NCBI GenBank assembly: GCA_024278755.1
Contig: JAJRSO010000019.1
Coordinates: forward strand, 31,109 to 95,108
Reading direction: 5' to 3'
DNA length: 64,000 nt
DNA from: Calditrichota bacterium
GTDB taxonomy: Bacteria; Calditrichota; Calditrichia; Calditrichales; Calditrichaceae
Positions 40,217 to 50,071 of the stretch are shown in pieces; position 1 is the stretch's first letter; each line of letters starts with the position of its first letter. A model generated the notes under the pieces. That model was not told where the DNA came from. It saw only the letters and a program-made list of their open reading frames with translations, and searched no databases. The position numbers and the translations under genes are program-made.

Positions 40217-42152
40217 GACTGCCCCCTTCCGCATCCAGTTTCCGCTGTAGAACGGCCTGCACTTTTTCGGCTAATACATGTCCTTTAAAGGTTTGCATGG
40301 CAATTCCCATACAGCGCTTTTTCAACTTCTGTTTATCCGATATTTTCTTTTCTTCGGAGCGGATAATTTTCTCTATCGCCGGTTCCAAATTTGTTTCCTT
40401 CCAGGCCGGTGGAATATACACTTTCAACAACCTTTCAAAATCCGCCTCCTCTTCCGAAAGGAACATTTCTATTAATTCCGCGCCTTTTTGCCACAACGCC
40501 GGTTGCGCCAGGGCGGATGAAAAAAAGAGTTCCCAGCGCTTGTCCGTCATCTTACTTAGGTTCATTTTTTTTCGTTTCCAGTAGCGCGTCATTTCGAATA
40601 AAAAGACCGCGGCTTTAAGCGGCGGAACATTTAATGTTTCGACCACATGTTCAAAAAACCGGGCCCGCACAGAAGCGGCAATTGAAGTAATGAGGTGTGC
40701 CGGAACCCCTATTTTAGTATATTTTTCAAACCGTTCCCAGAGGGGCGGCGGATTTTGTTTTTGCAGACGTTCGAGTCGTTCTTGTGTGATCTCCAACGGC
40801 GGTAAATCGGTATCCGGGTACATACGCTCCGCTCCCGGCAAAATTCGCTCAAACCCATTCGTGCTGTCTGCCAGCGCCTGGCGTGTTTCATTAGGAATGC
40901 CAATCGCAGCTTCACGGGCACGGATTTTTATTTCCTTCACCGCTGTTTCCACATCCCCTTCGGTGCCCCAAACCAAAATCAGCGCATCGTGCGAATCGGC
41001 GCCCATTTTCCGGCGGATTTTATTCCAGATATAACTATCGATGGTCTCTTCCGTACTTTCGGATGTGAGCAGATTCGGTAAACGGGTCAGGCAGGCAATC
41101 ACCCGCACCCGGTCGGAAATCTCTTTGGAAAATGTTTTTCCGGTTTGTGTTCGGTGGCTTAAAATTCCGGCATACCCCCTCAGATTAATACAGCGCACTG
41201 TTTCACCACGTTTAACGGCCTGGGCGATGGGATCCCATTCCGTTTTATTAACCAAAAGCGTCACATCTTCGTCCCCGGCTTTAAAAGTGGCGTCACGAAT
41301 GCCGCGGCTGTTCAAAATATCGCGGATTTTTAACAACGCGTGCTGGCGCATCACTTCATTATAAATAAGACGGGGAATCATCGGTATGCGCGGGACGCCT
41401 TTTATTTCGATGCGCGTACCGCCTGTGATACTGACATTTACATCCTGGCGGGCGGCGCCGATCCCGGTGCGCACCCTGCCTGTGCTGCGTACAATCCAGC
41501 GCAGCAGTTGAGCCGCTTCCGCCGCTTCCTGAGGCGTAAACAAAACCGGTTCGGTAACCGTTTCGATAAGCGGCATTCCAAGACGGTCGGTGATGTAAAT
41601 CCGCTCGTGGCCAACGTCCGATACTTCACGGCAGGCGTCTTCTTCCAGCCCAAGCTGGATCAATCCGATACGGCGGCCATTCAGTTTAATCCAGCCATCC
41701 ACGCCCACAATCGTCGTGCGTTGAAAACCGGTGGGAATACTGCCGTCCAGATACTGCTTGCGGGCAATGTGAATTTCACCCACCATTTTGTAATTCATTA
41801 GCTGGGCAATCTGCAGGGCGGAATCCAGCGCCTCGGGATTGATTTCGAAAGGCGGCGTATCGTCCATTTCGTAGGTGCAAACGGTTTGATGATTGATACG
41901 GTAGGTAATATTTTTTTTTGTTTTAAATTCCATCAGCGCCGTGCCGTCGTATTCGCCCAATTCGGACAAAGTTGGGCGCATGTGCCTTAAAATCTCGGCG
42001 TCGTATTCGTTAGAATAATGACCCGCCGGGCAACGACAGAATAATTTTTTTTCGGTTAGCAGTTGCTGATGGATTTCCAATCCGGATTTCATACCGAGAT
42101 CGCGATAATCGTCGGCGGTCATTTCTTCGAAGGGTTTAAGCAATTCACTCAT
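40209..42152 (-). CDS. gatE: Glutamyl-tRNA(Gln) amidotransferase subunit E
   Basis: tRNA-binding kinase-amidotransferase subunit, activating Glu-tRNA(Gln) with ATP and amidating it with ammonia from GatD. 647 residues, normal for GatE and longer than GatB. The GatB/E cradle begins GLKSGLEIHQQL-like (here GMKSGLEIHQQLLTEKKLFCRCP, with the zinc-type Cys pair) and includes IPRIPMIPRLIYNEV-type motifs. The GatE-specific GAD insertion is visible at about 290-410 (VRCINLRGYAGILSHRTQTGKTFSKEISDRV). The C-terminal YqeY-like tail ends the protein. Its ATG overlaps the DUF1028 stop as ATGA. No gatCAB is in the window, so whether both pathways coexist is unknown. Confidence 0.94.
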   Translation of the reverse strand: MSELLKPFEEMTADDYRDLGMKSGLEIHQQLLTEKKLFCRCPAGHYSNEYDAEILRHMRPTLSELGEYDGTALMEFKTKKNITYRINHQTVCTYEMDDTPPFEINPEALDSALQIAQLMNYKMVGEIHIARKQYLDGSIPTGFQRTTIVGVDGWIKLNGRRIGLIQLGLEEDACREVSDVGHERIYITDRLGMPLIETVTEPVLFTPQEAAEAAQLLRWIVRSTGRVRTGIGAARQDVNVSITGGTRIEIKGVPRIPMIPRLIYNEVMRQHALLKIRDILNSRGIRDATFKAGDEDVTLLVNKTEWDPIAQAVKRGETVRCINLRGYAGILSHRTQTGKTFSKEISDRVRVIACLTRLPNLLTSESTEETIDSYIWNKIRRKMGADSHDALILVWGTEGDVETAVKEIKIRAREAAIGIPNETRQALADSTNGFERILPGAERMYPDTDLPPLEITQERLERLQKQNPPPLWERFEKYTKIGVPAHLITSIAASVRARFFEHVVETLNVPPLKAAVFLFEMTRYWKRKKMNLSKMTDKRWELFFSSALAQPALWQKGAELIEMFLSEEEADFERLLKVYIPPAWKETNLEPAIEKIIRSEEKKISDKQKLKKRCMGIAMQTFKGHVLAEKVQAVLQRKLDAEGGSHE

Positions 42153-43141
42153 TTCACATCCATAATTTTCTTCAGTCCGGTTTCGTCTACTTTCAGCATT
42201 CCATTTTTTACAATACGCTTTGTGAGAGTTTTCCAGTTTTTATCCGTACGAAAGACTTCTTTAAAAACCGGAAGCGATTCTTCTACTTTACCAATATTCA
42301 CCAGTGAAACCGCCATCCAGTATTTCATTTCCAGGTTTCCGGGAAACATCTTTTGCGCAGCGCCATATTCGTTAAGCGCTTTTTCTTCTTCATTCTGTTC
42401 GATGGCTAAATCACCGTTATTCATATGTTCGTAAGCACGATATACCTTCAACACACGCGCTATTTCATCGACGGCCTGTGGATGATCTTCAACCCGTAAA
42501 TCAATTTTTCGGTCTTCCCACGGCTTGCCCGTTGATTTTCCTTTTACAATAAGCAATGCTGCCGACTGCTGCCCGCGGATGTCGCCGCCGGCTTTCTGTG
42601 CCGCCTGCAGCGCCGCAACCATTCGCTCGGCCAGAGGGAGATTTTCACTTTTCTCGAACGCTTTGGACATGGCCGGCCAAACCGTATTATTTAACATCAT
42701 ATTCGCCTGTACCGAATAGCCCTTCCCCTGAATGTGGCCCGCTTCGGCAATACAATCCTTACCGGTATAAGTGGCCACCCTGCCCCTGGCATCGATAAGG
42801 GCAACCTGCCGGAGTTCACGACCCTCATCGGAAGCCAATAAGATTTTAAGGGCTTCTTTTGGCGACTTTCCCTGTTTCAGAAGCTTTAGTCCCCGCGGCC
42901 CAAACGAAGCGTTTACCATGGATTGCGTGGCGACCGCCCCAACGCCGGCCTCGGCCCAGGAAACAATGGAGCCCACCGAAAACCAGTGTGACTGAACGGC
43001 CACGCCGATATCGCCGGTTTTTTCATCCATTGCTACAATGGAAAAGGTATGTGCTAACGGTTGGCTGTGGATGGTTTTTTGTGCAAAGGTGAGAGTAGCG
43101 GTTAAAATAGATACAACAAATATAATTATGCGCAGTCCCAT
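42149..43141 (-). CDS. DUF1028 Ntn-hydrolase-like protein with C-terminal helical extension
   Basis: 330 residues, with signal peptide at 1-21 (GLRIIIFVVSILTATLTFAQ). The DUF1028 core has the typical start TFSIVAMDEKTGDIGVAVQSHWFSVG followed by AGVGAVATQS and ALIDARGRVATYTGKDC. The family adopts the Ntn-hydrolase fold with unknown substrate. From about residue 235 a helical, TPR-like extension (ALNEYGAAQKMFPGNLEMKYWMAVSLVNIG) is appended. The gene lies upstream of gatE with a four-base overlap, and a class I glutamine amidotransferase gene precedes it by 44 bases. The signal peptide means its product is exported, unlike GatE. Confidence 0.88.
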   Translation of the reverse strand: MGLRIIIFVVSILTATLTFAQKTIHSQPLAHTFSIVAMDEKTGDIGVAVQSHWFSVGSIVSWAEAGVGAVATQSMVNASFGPRGLKLLKQGKSPKEALKILLASDEGRELRQVALIDARGRVATYTGKDCIAEAGHIQGKGYSVQANMMLNNTVWPAMSKAFEKSENLPLAERMVAALQAAQKAGGDIRGQQSAALLIVKGKSTGKPWEDRKIDLRVEDHPQAVDEIARVLKVYRAYEHMNNGDLAIEQNEEEKALNEYGAAQKMFPGNLEMKYWMAVSLVNIGKVEESLPVFKEVFRTDKNWKTLTKRIVKNGMLKVDETGLKKIMDVK

Positions 43142-43185
43142 AGTTTCCCATTTATCTTTTTCATTAAAAACTCGGGCAGGGCAAG

Positions 43186-43902
43186 TTAACCATTTTCAAC
43201 AATCTTAACAAATTGCTTTAACAGAAGTTTCCCCCATTCCGTTTCTTTACAGGAGGTTGTTAACCGTGAAGTTTCTTTTGGGTCGGCAGTCAACTGGTTT
43301 TTATGGCGGGTAATATAGGCGTTGGAAATTTGGCCGGTAAATTCCGGATGGAATTGAACGCCCCAAATACGTTCGTTTAAACAAAAAGCATGATGTTTAT
43401 CTTTTTCACTAAAGGCCAGGTTTTCTGCCTCTGTGGGCAGTTTTAAAACGGTCTGTTCGTGTGATGTAAAGGCCGGAAATCGCGAAGGAAGATGTTTAAA
43501 CAGCAAGTCGTTTCTTGCCGAAGCCATTAAGTGAATTTCAGAAGTTCCTATTTCCAAACCTTCGGGATTGTAATCGACTTTGCCGCCAAACGCCCGTGCC
43601 AGCAACTGATGTCCGAAACAAATGCCAAGCATCGGAACATTACGTTTCGCGGCCGAATTAAACCAGTACAGAATACGCTCCATCCAATGAAGCTTTTCGG
43701 TGACGTTGGCGTGTGATCCGGAAATAATCACACCGGAAATAAAATCCGGCTGAGGTAAAAGAATGTTATCATAAACGGGAGTTACAATAAAATCCCGCCT
43801 TAATTTACCACTTGCGGCAATTATCCAATCGTCAAAATCGCCCGCTGTTTTTTTCAGCGCGTCAAATGTGGTTCCGGCTTTAATAAGGAGAATCGGTTTC
43901 AT
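43186..43902 (-). CDS. Class I glutamine amidotransferase-like protein
   Basis: 238 residues with a GATase1 fold. The catalytic triad is intact: nucleophile Cys95 in MLGICFGHQLLA and His-Glu in WGVQFHPEFTG. The oxyanion-type motif VIISGSHANV is earlier. It is a stand-alone domain (no synthetase), similar to YfeJ/GMP-synthase-like amidotransferases; the partner is unknown. It is the first gene of the minus-strand unit that includes DUF1028, gatE and gatD, following the nifJ terminator. Its start is supported by AAGGAG (revcomp of CTCCTT-type) near the ATG. Confidence 0.88.
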   Translation of the reverse strand: MKPILLIKAGTTFDALKKTAGDFDDWIIAASGKLRRDFIVTPVYDNILLPQPDFISGVIISGSHANVTEKLHWMERILYWFNSAAKRNVPMLGICFGHQLLARAFGGKVDYNPEGLEIGTSEIHLMASARNDLLFKHLPSRFPAFTSHEQTVLKLPTEAENLAFSEKDKHHAFCLNERIWGVQFHPEFTGQISNAYITRHKNQLTADPKETSRLTTSCKETEWGKLLLKQFVKIVENG

Positions 43903-43917
43903 AAAAACAAAGAAAAA

Positions 43918-43937
43918 GGGGGCTGAAAGCAGCCCCC
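43918..43937 (-). terminator. Intrinsic terminator of nifJ
   Basis: Perfect 8-bp stem GGGGGCTG (43918-43925) with CAGCCCCC (43930-43937) and a four-base loop. On the minus strand it is followed by a T run (the A residues at 43913-43917). It lies just after the nifJ stop, close upstream of the amidotransferase start. Confidence 0.92.
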
Positions 43938-43947
43938 GTGTTTAGGT

Positions 43948-46900
43948 TTAAGATTTATCTGAAGCAGTATCCATATTCGCGAGATGCGCATACTTCTTCC
44001 AACGTTTATCGGCCTGTTCCTGAGCATGAGCGATAAATTCCTTCGCCGCTTCCGGGTTCATTTTATGAACCATATTGAAACGGGTTTCGGTGCTCATAAA
44101 ATCCGAAACCGGAATTTTCGGCTCTTTATAGTCTAAACGCAGCGGATTTTTTCCTTCTTTTTCCGCTTCGGGATTATAGCGATACATCTGCCAGATACCG
44201 GAATCTACAGCTAATTTCTGGTGCGTCATACCGTCTTTCATATTATAGCCGTGCGCCACACAATGGCTGTACGCAATAATAAGAGACGGACCGTCATAGC
44301 GCTCGGCTTCGATAAAGGCCTTTACGGTTTGTGTATCGTTGGAACCCATTGCAATTTGTGCCACATACACATTTCCGTAAGCCATGGCCAGCATACCGAG
44401 ATCCTTTTTACCAAGCGGTTTTCCGCTGGCGGCAAATTTCGCCACCGCGCCGGTGGGTGTTGCTTTGGACATCTGACCGCCGGTATTGGAATAGACTTCC
44501 GTATCCAGAACCAGAATATTCACATTTTTGCCGGAAGCAAGTACATGATCCAGGCCGCCGTAGCCAATATCATACGCCCAGCCGTCACCGCCGATAATCC
44601 AGACACTCTTTTTCACCAGGTATTCGGCAAGGCTGGCCAGATGTTTGGCTTCCGATGAAGACATTCCGGCAAGCTTTTTCTCCAGTTCCAAAATCCGGTC
44701 ACGCTGATTCGCAATATCCGCTTCATCGTGCTGATCGGCATTCAGAATAGCGTCAGCCAATTCGGCGCCAACTTCGTCTTTCATCCCCGTCAGTAATTCT
44801 CGGGCCTGTTCGGTTTGTTTATCAATGGTCAGGCGGAAACCAAGGCCAAATTCGGCGTTGTCTTCGAACAGAGAGTTCGACCAGGCCGGTCCGCGTCCGT
44901 CCTCATTTTTTGCCCAGGGCGTTGTTGGCAGGTTCCCCCCGTAAATGGAAGAACAACCGGTGGCATTGGCAACGATCATGCGGTCGCCAAAAAGCTGGGT
45001 AGCTAATTTGATGTATGGTGTTTCACCGCAACCCGGGCAGGCGCCGGAGAACTCAAACAGCGGCTGCAGGAACTGCGAACCTTTTATCGTTTCGATTTTC
45101 AACTGACTGCGATCATATTCCGGAATATCAAGGAAGAAATTCCAATTTTTCCGTTCGGTTTCGCGCAACGGAATCTGCGGAGCCATATTGATGGCCTTTT
45201 TACCCGGTTCGGTTTTGCTCTTAGCCGGACATACTTCTACGCAAAGTTCGCATCCGGTACAATCTTCCACCGCGACCTGAAGGGTATATTTTGTGTTTTC
45301 CGCGAAATCCCGGCCGCGCACTTTTGTGGATTTAAATGTGTCCGGTGCGCCTTCGAGTAGTGACTCGTCGTAAACCTTCGCGCGAATAACCGCGTGCGGA
45401 CAAACCGCCACACACTTATTACACTGGATACAAAGGTCTTCTTCCCAAACCGGCACTTCCAACCCAATATTCCGTTTTTCCCACTGGGTTGTGCCTGTCG
45501 GCCAGGTTCCGTCCGCCGGCATTTTACTCACTGGAAGATCGTCGCCTTTTCCGGCAATCAGCATAGCCGTTACATCCTGTACAAAATCAGGCGCTTCTGC
45601 CGGTACCGGAGGCTGCATTTTAATTTTACTGGTAATCTGATCCGGCACTTTCACTTCATACAAATTCGCCAGAGTTTGATCAACCGCGTTAAAGTTCATC
45701 TGAACAACTTTTTCACCCTTTTTACCATAGGTTTTTTCAATTGCGCCTTTAATTTTTGCAATCGCCTCGTCTTTGGGCAACACACCGGAAATGGCAAAAA
45801 AGCAGGTTTGCATAATGGTGTTGATGCGTCCGCCCATACCGGTGTTTTTTGCAACCGAATAGGCGTCGATTACATAAAACTTTAATTTCTTATCCAGAAT
45901 CTGCTTTTGGGCGCTCTGCGGAAGCTGATTCCAGACTTCATCTTTGGAATACTGAGCATTTAAAAGAAACGTCGCGCCTTCGGCGGCATTTTTTAGCATG
46001 TCGATACTTTCCAGAAAAACAAATTGATGGCAGGCCAAAAAATTCGCTTTTTCGATTAGATATGTGGAGTGGATGGGGTTTTTACCAAACCGTAAGTGCG
46101 AGGTGGTGATAGACCCGGCCTTTTTCGAATCGTAAACAAAGTAACCCTGGGCAAAGTTGTCCGTTCCTTCACCGATAATCTTAATGGAGTTTTTATTTGC
46201 GCCAACCGTACCGTCAGAGCCCAAACCATAAAACATACCGCGTACCACATCATCACCTTCGGTGATAAAGTTCTTATCCCATTCCAGACTGGTATGGCTT
46301 ACATCGTCATGAATACCGATGGTGAAATGATTTTTAGGCGTTTCTTTGCTTAACTCATCCAAAACGGCTTTAATCATACCCGGTGTAAATTCTTTGGAAG
46401 AAAGACCGTATCGGCCGCCAACCACTTTGGGAAAAGCAAACGGCAGCTTTCCTTCCGCCACCAGTTCTGTAAAGGCCGTTACCGTATCCTGATATAACGG
46501 TTCACCGGAAGCTCCCGGCTCTTTTGTCCGGTCTAAAACAGAAACCGCTTTGGTTGTTTTTGGAAAAGCCGCAATAAAATCTTTTACAGAAAAGGGACGA
46601 TACAAGCGTACTTTAATGGCGCCCACTTTTTCACCTTTGGCAACCAGAAAGTTAATTGTCTCTTCTACCGCTTCGGCGCCGGAGCCCATTAAAACCAAAA
46701 TACGTTCTGCTTCAGGATGGCCCACATAATCAAACAGGTGGTACTGACGTCCGACAATATCCGCAAATTTATCCATCGCTTTCTGGACGATTGCCGGTGT
46801 TTTTTCATAGTATGGATTTACAGTTTCCCGGCCCTGAAAAAACACATCCGGATTCTGAGCGGTTCCGCGTAAGACAGGGTGCTCCGGATTTAAACCGCGC

Positions 46901-47514
46901 TGTCGGTGGGCTATTACCAACTCATCATCTATCATTGCCTTCATATCGTCCCGGGTTAACTGTTCCACTTTCATCACTTCGTGCGACGTACGAAAACCAT
47001 CAAAGAAATGTACAAATGGTACCCGCGCCTCTAAAGTTATCGCCTGTGAAATAAGCGCAAAGTCCATAACTTCCTGAACCGAGTTACTGGCCAGCATACC
47101 AAAGCCGGTACTGCGAACCGCCATAACATCGCTGTGATCTCCAAAAATGGAAAGCGCCTGCGCGGCAATGGAGCGAGCCGAAACATGAAAAACGGTAGAG
47201 GTTAATTCGCCGGCTATTTTATACATATTGGGAATCATTAAAAGCAGACCCTGCGAGGCCGTAAAAGTAGTGGTAAGAGCGCCGGCCTGAAGTGCGCCGT
47301 GTACCGCGCCGGATGCGCCGCCTTCGCTCTGCATTTCCGTAACGCTGGGAATGCTTCCCCAAATGTTTTTTTCTCCTTTGGCAGAATATTCATCGGAATG
47401 TTCACCCATGGGAGAAGATGGTGTGATGGGATAGATGGCAATCACTTCGTTGATTTTGTGGGCAACATAAGCAGCCGCTTCGTTACCATCTATTGTGACC
47501 ATTTTGCGTTCCAT
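43948..47514 (-). CDS. nifJ: Pyruvate:ferredoxin (flavodoxin) oxidoreductase, single-chain
   Basis: Oxidatively decarboxylates pyruvate to acetyl-CoA, reducing ferredoxin. Full 1188-residue single-chain form. Domain order: pyrimidine-binding TPP domain (IAIYPITPSSPMGEH, about 28-42), domain II and the gamma domain, then a 2x[4Fe-4S] ferredoxin domain (CIQCNKCVAVCPHAVI and CTGCELCVEVCPAKS, about 690-770). The C-terminal TPP-binding domain has ACPGCGETPY, GGDGWAYDIGYGGLDH and LDTEVYSNTGGQMSKATPTG. AAGGAG precedes the ATG. Monocistronic with its own terminator. It indicates an anaerobic or facultative metabolism. Confidence 0.97.
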   Translation of the reverse strand: MERKMVTIDGNEAAAYVAHKINEVIAIYPITPSSPMGEHSDEYSAKGEKNIWGSIPSVTEMQSEGGASGAVHGALQAGALTTTFTASQGLLLMIPNMYKIAGELTSTVFHVSARSIAAQALSIFGDHSDVMAVRSTGFGMLASNSVQEVMDFALISQAITLEARVPFVHFFDGFRTSHEVMKVEQLTRDDMKAMIDDELVIAHRQRGLNPEHPVLRGTAQNPDVFFQGRETVNPYYEKTPAIVQKAMDKFADIVGRQYHLFDYVGHPEAERILVLMGSGAEAVEETINFLVAKGEKVGAIKVRLYRPFSVKDFIAAFPKTTKAVSVLDRTKEPGASGEPLYQDTVTAFTELVAEGKLPFAFPKVVGGRYGLSSKEFTPGMIKAVLDELSKETPKNHFTIGIHDDVSHTSLEWDKNFITEGDDVVRGMFYGLGSDGTVGANKNSIKIIGEGTDNFAQGYFVYDSKKAGSITTSHLRFGKNPIHSTYLIEKANFLACHQFVFLESIDMLKNAAEGATFLLNAQYSKDEVWNQLPQSAQKQILDKKLKFYVIDAYSVAKNTGMGGRINTIMQTCFFAISGVLPKDEAIAKIKGAIEKTYGKKGEKVVQMNFNAVDQTLANLYEVKVPDQITSKIKMQPPVPAEAPDFVQDVTAMLIAGKGDDLPVSKMPADGTWPTGTTQWEKRNIGLEVPVWEEDLCIQCNKCVAVCPHAVIRAKVYDESLLEGAPDTFKSTKVRGRDFAENTKYTLQVAVEDCTGCELCVEVCPAKSKTEPGKKAINMAPQIPLRETERKNWNFFLDIPEYDRSQLKIETIKGSQFLQPLFEFSGACPGCGETPYIKLATQLFGDRMIVANATGCSSIYGGNLPTTPWAKNEDGRGPAWSNSLFEDNAEFGLGFRLTIDKQTEQARELLTGMKDEVGAELADAILNADQHDEADIANQRDRILELEKKLAGMSSSEAKHLASLAEYLVKKSVWIIGGDGWAYDIGYGGLDHVLASGKNVNILVLDTEVYSNTGGQMSKATPTGAVAKFAASGKPLGKKDLGMLAMAYGNVYVAQIAMGSNDTQTVKAFIEAERYDGPSLIIAYSHCVAHGYNMKDGMTHQKLAVDSGIWQMYRYNPEAEKEGKNPLRLDYKEPKIPVSDFMSTETRFNMVHKMNPEAAKEFIAHAQEQADKRWKKYAHLANMDTASDKS

Positions 47515-47885
47515 AAAAAACTCCTTCTGGTTATCTATATGAAGGTTTATTAAATCTATTAACTAGTTGCCTTCGGCTATTTATCTTTATTAATTAGAAC
47601 TATTAATTTACACAAAAAATATGATAAATTAAAATATAAAAACCCGAAAGTATAATCTTTTATATTAAACTGTTTTATTTTACAATGTGATGCTTTTCCG
47701 ATTTTTGGTTCGACTAATTTAGTTTGTCTTTTTACAGAAACGCAATGAAGCTACAAAACCACACAATCTTTTCCCTGCGCCGCAACATAGTTTTTATGCG
47801 CAAACCAAATCTGACATTTGACCTGATTATTTAATTGTAGTAACTTTTGCTCTTTTATCACAGACCTTTAGTAAAGGATTCTCAT
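47515..47885. other. Divergent intergenic region between nifJ and aminotransferase
   Basis: 371 bases, strongly AT-rich, containing no gene. It must hold the promoters of both divergent genes. I see no confident operator, riboswitch or repeat. Confidence 0.6.
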
Positions 47886-49085
47886 ATGAAAATTTTATCT
47901 AACCGGGGCAGCAAGATGCCCTCTTCGCCTATCCGCCGCCTTGTACCCTTTGCCGACAAAGCCGTAGAACAAGGCAAACACGTTTACTATCTGAATATTG
48001 GGCAACCGGATATAAAAACACCGGATTCTTTTATGAACCCCATTAAAAATTTAGATATGCCGGTGCTGGCCTACGGTCCGTCCGCCGGACTTACTTCGTT
48101 GCGAAAAAAACTGGTCGAATATTACAACCGGTTTGATATCCATGTAAACTATGAAGACATTTTAATCACTACCGGCGGCAGTGAAGCCATCATTTTTACG
48201 CTGATGGCCATTTGCGATCCCGGCGACGAAGTGATTATTCCAGAACCCTTTTACACTAATTACAACGGATTTGCCATGGAAGCCGGGGTTAATATTATTC
48301 CCATCACATCTGGAATTGAAGATGATTTCCAGCTTCCGGCCATCGAATCCATTGCCGAAAAGATAACATCAAAAACCCGTGCCATTATGATTTGTAATCC
48401 CAATAATCCTACCGGATATGTTTACGCCAAAGAAGAGCTGCAAGCGCTTCGTCAACTGGCCTTAGACCATAATCTATATATTTTATCCGACGAAGTGTAC
48501 CGCGAGTTTTTATACGATGGCAAAACCCACACTTCCGTGATGCATCTGAGCGGTCTGGACGACCGCGCCGTTATGCTGGACAGCGTATCAAAACGATATT
48601 CGGCCTGCGGCGCCCGAATCGGTATGATTGTCACTAAGAATCGGGAAGTAATTAACGCCGCTTTAAAGTTTGGAATGGCGCGTCTTTGCCCGCCGACCAT
48701 CGAGCAGATGGGCACCGAAGCGGGTATTGACACTCCGCAGGCTTATTTTGACGAAGTGATAGAGGAATACAAAGAACGGCGGGATGTGATGGTTTCTCTG
48801 CTCCGGGATATTCCCGGAGTGGTGGCCCCTAATCCAACCGGCGCTTTTTATTTAATTGCCCGCCTTCCGGTTGATAATGCTGATAATTTTGCCCGATGGA
48901 TGCTCACCGATTTTGAAGTGGACAACGAAACGGTTATGGTGGCGCCGGCCAACGGTTTTTACTCAACGGCTGGTTTAGGCCAGGATGAAGTGCGCATTGC
49001 GTATGTATTAAATGTAAATGATATTCGCAAAGCCATGCATATTTTAGCCGAAGCGTTAAAAGCGTATCCCGGTAAAACAAACTAA
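47886..49085 (+). CDS. Class I/II PLP-dependent aminotransferase (aspartate/aromatic type)
   Basis: Transaminase of fold-type I, 399 residues. Key motifs: YLNIGQPDIKTP (N-terminal substrate loop), YGPSAGLTSLRKKL, GGSEAIIFTL (phosphate binding), NPNNPTGYVY (PLP-contacting Asn), LSDEVYREF (Asp and Tyr) and DSVSKRYSACGARIG with the PLP Lys. The substrate Arg lies near the C-terminus in VRIAYVL. The frame opens at 47847, but the ATG at 47886 has AAAGGA seven bases upstream and gives the usual N-terminus. A small hairpin lies after the stop. Substrate specificity is not clear. Confidence 0.93.
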   Translation: MKILSNRGSKMPSSPIRRLVPFADKAVEQGKHVYYLNIGQPDIKTPDSFMNPIKNLDMPVLAYGPSAGLTSLRKKLVEYYNRFDIHVNYEDILITTGGSEAIIFTLMAICDPGDEVIIPEPFYTNYNGFAMEAGVNIIPITSGIEDDFQLPAIESIAEKITSKTRAIMICNPNNPTGYVYAKEELQALRQLALDHNLYILSDEVYREFLYDGKTHTSVMHLSGLDDRAVMLDSVSKRYSACGARIGMIVTKNREVINAALKFGMARLCPPTIEQMGTEAGIDTPQAYFDEVIEEYKERRDVMVSLLRDIPGVVAPNPTGAFYLIARLPVDNADNFARWMLTDFEVDNETVMVAPANGFYSTAGLGQDEVRIAYVLNVNDIRKAMHILAEALKAYPGKTN

Positions 49086-49094
49086 AAATAAACG

Positions 49095-49125
49095 CCCCTA
49101 CTAAACTGTAAAAGCTTCGTAGGGG
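49095..49125. terminator. Small hairpin between aminotransferase and CYTH genes
   Basis: Arms CCCCTAC (49095-49101) and GTAGGGG (49119-49125) with a 17-base loop, no T run. It could be a weak terminator or an mRNA element between two genes 52 bases apart. Confidence 0.45.
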
Positions 49126-49137
49126 TATCCGAAAAAT

Positions 49138-49647
49138 ATGAGTTTTAATATTGAATTAAAAGCGCGTTGTTCAAACCTGGATCAATTTGAGCAAAAAGCG
49201 TTACAATTGGCCCACACATTTGACGGCCTCGATAAGCAAACCGACACTTTTTTTACTGTTCCGAAAGGGCGTTTGAAATTACGTGAGTCTTCGCTTTACG
49301 GAAACTTCCTTATTCCCTATCTTCGGCCGGATGAACGTGGTCCCAAACGCTCCGATTACAGTCTCTTACCTGTGTCGGAGGTGGCCAGTACTAAATATCT
49401 TTTAGATAAAATGTTCGGCATTCTGCTTGTTGTTCAGAAAGTACGTAAAATATATCTGTTCGAAAACGTACGCATTCATCTGGACAGAGTAAAAGAATTG
49501 GGAGAATTTATTGAATTTGAAGCGGTGGTTGAAAAGGAAACAGAAATTTCTGACAGCCAGACAAAACTGGATACGCTCATCCGGTATTTTGGAATTACCA
49601 AATCTGAGTTTATCGACCGGGCCTATGTCGATTTACTACAAAAATAA
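49138..49647 (+). CDS. CYTH-domain protein (CyaB-like class IV adenylate cyclase family)
   Basis: 169 residues of the CYTH tunnel fold acting on triphosphates. The N-terminal NIELKAR is the CyaB-type variant of the ExExK motif. KGRLKLRESS and the later FENVRIHLDRVKELGEFIEFEAVV carry the usual Arg/Lys/Glu ligands of the tunnel. The family includes class IV adenylate cyclases and inorganic triphosphatases; the reaction here cannot be chosen from sequence. A second start is not needed, although there is no clear GGAG. It is downstream of the aminotransferase on the same strand. Confidence 0.88.
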   Translation: MSFNIELKARCSNLDQFEQKALQLAHTFDGLDKQTDTFFTVPKGRLKLRESSLYGNFLIPYLRPDERGPKRSDYSLLPVSEVASTKYLLDKMFGILLVVQKVRKIYLFENVRIHLDRVKELGEFIEFEAVVEKETEISDSQTKLDTLIRYFGITKSEFIDRAYVDLLQK

Positions 49648-50071
49648 TTTCATTTAAACATTTCCAGGTCAGCAAACCGGCACAAAGCCTTATCCGGTGG
49701 ATAAGGTTACATTTTAATTATCTGTAAATTCTGTGACTAAAGCCGTACCGTTGCCGTTTCTTTTAGGAGCGCTAAGTTTTCAGAGCTTCGCCAGAGGAAG
49801 ATAAAAACAAAACCTTATTTTATGATTATTCTGTTTTTTGTTTTTCTTTGCGCTCATTGTATTCTCGGCGTTTTATTATTTACTCTGCCCTACTTACTTT
49901 TACAGAGACGCCCCAATAATCTGAATTTCTGATTAATTATGCTCTGTAGGTTCTACGGCTAAAAGGTACTTATACAACCTTGTCGTTTGCTTTTTTATCT
50001 TTCAAATTCACTGTTTTATTTTTGGTATTATTTTTATATCTTTACTGAATAGAAAAACCTAAAGGATTGAT
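49648..50071. other. Intergenic gap with terminator-like hairpin
   Basis: A perfect hairpin CCTTATCC (49688-49695), three-base loop, GGATAAGG (49699-49706), is followed by TTACATTTTAATT and may end CYTH transcription. A 36-codon hydrophobic open frame at 49822-49932 has no ribosome site and is not called. The remainder is unremarkable AT-rich sequence that should contain the promoter of the TerB-domain gene. Confidence 0.5.

Noticed and set aside
49822..49932. 36-codon hydrophobic open frame
   Set aside because: No ribosome site and an AT/T-rich run that would look hydrophobic in any frame; kept only as a note in the intergenic entry.
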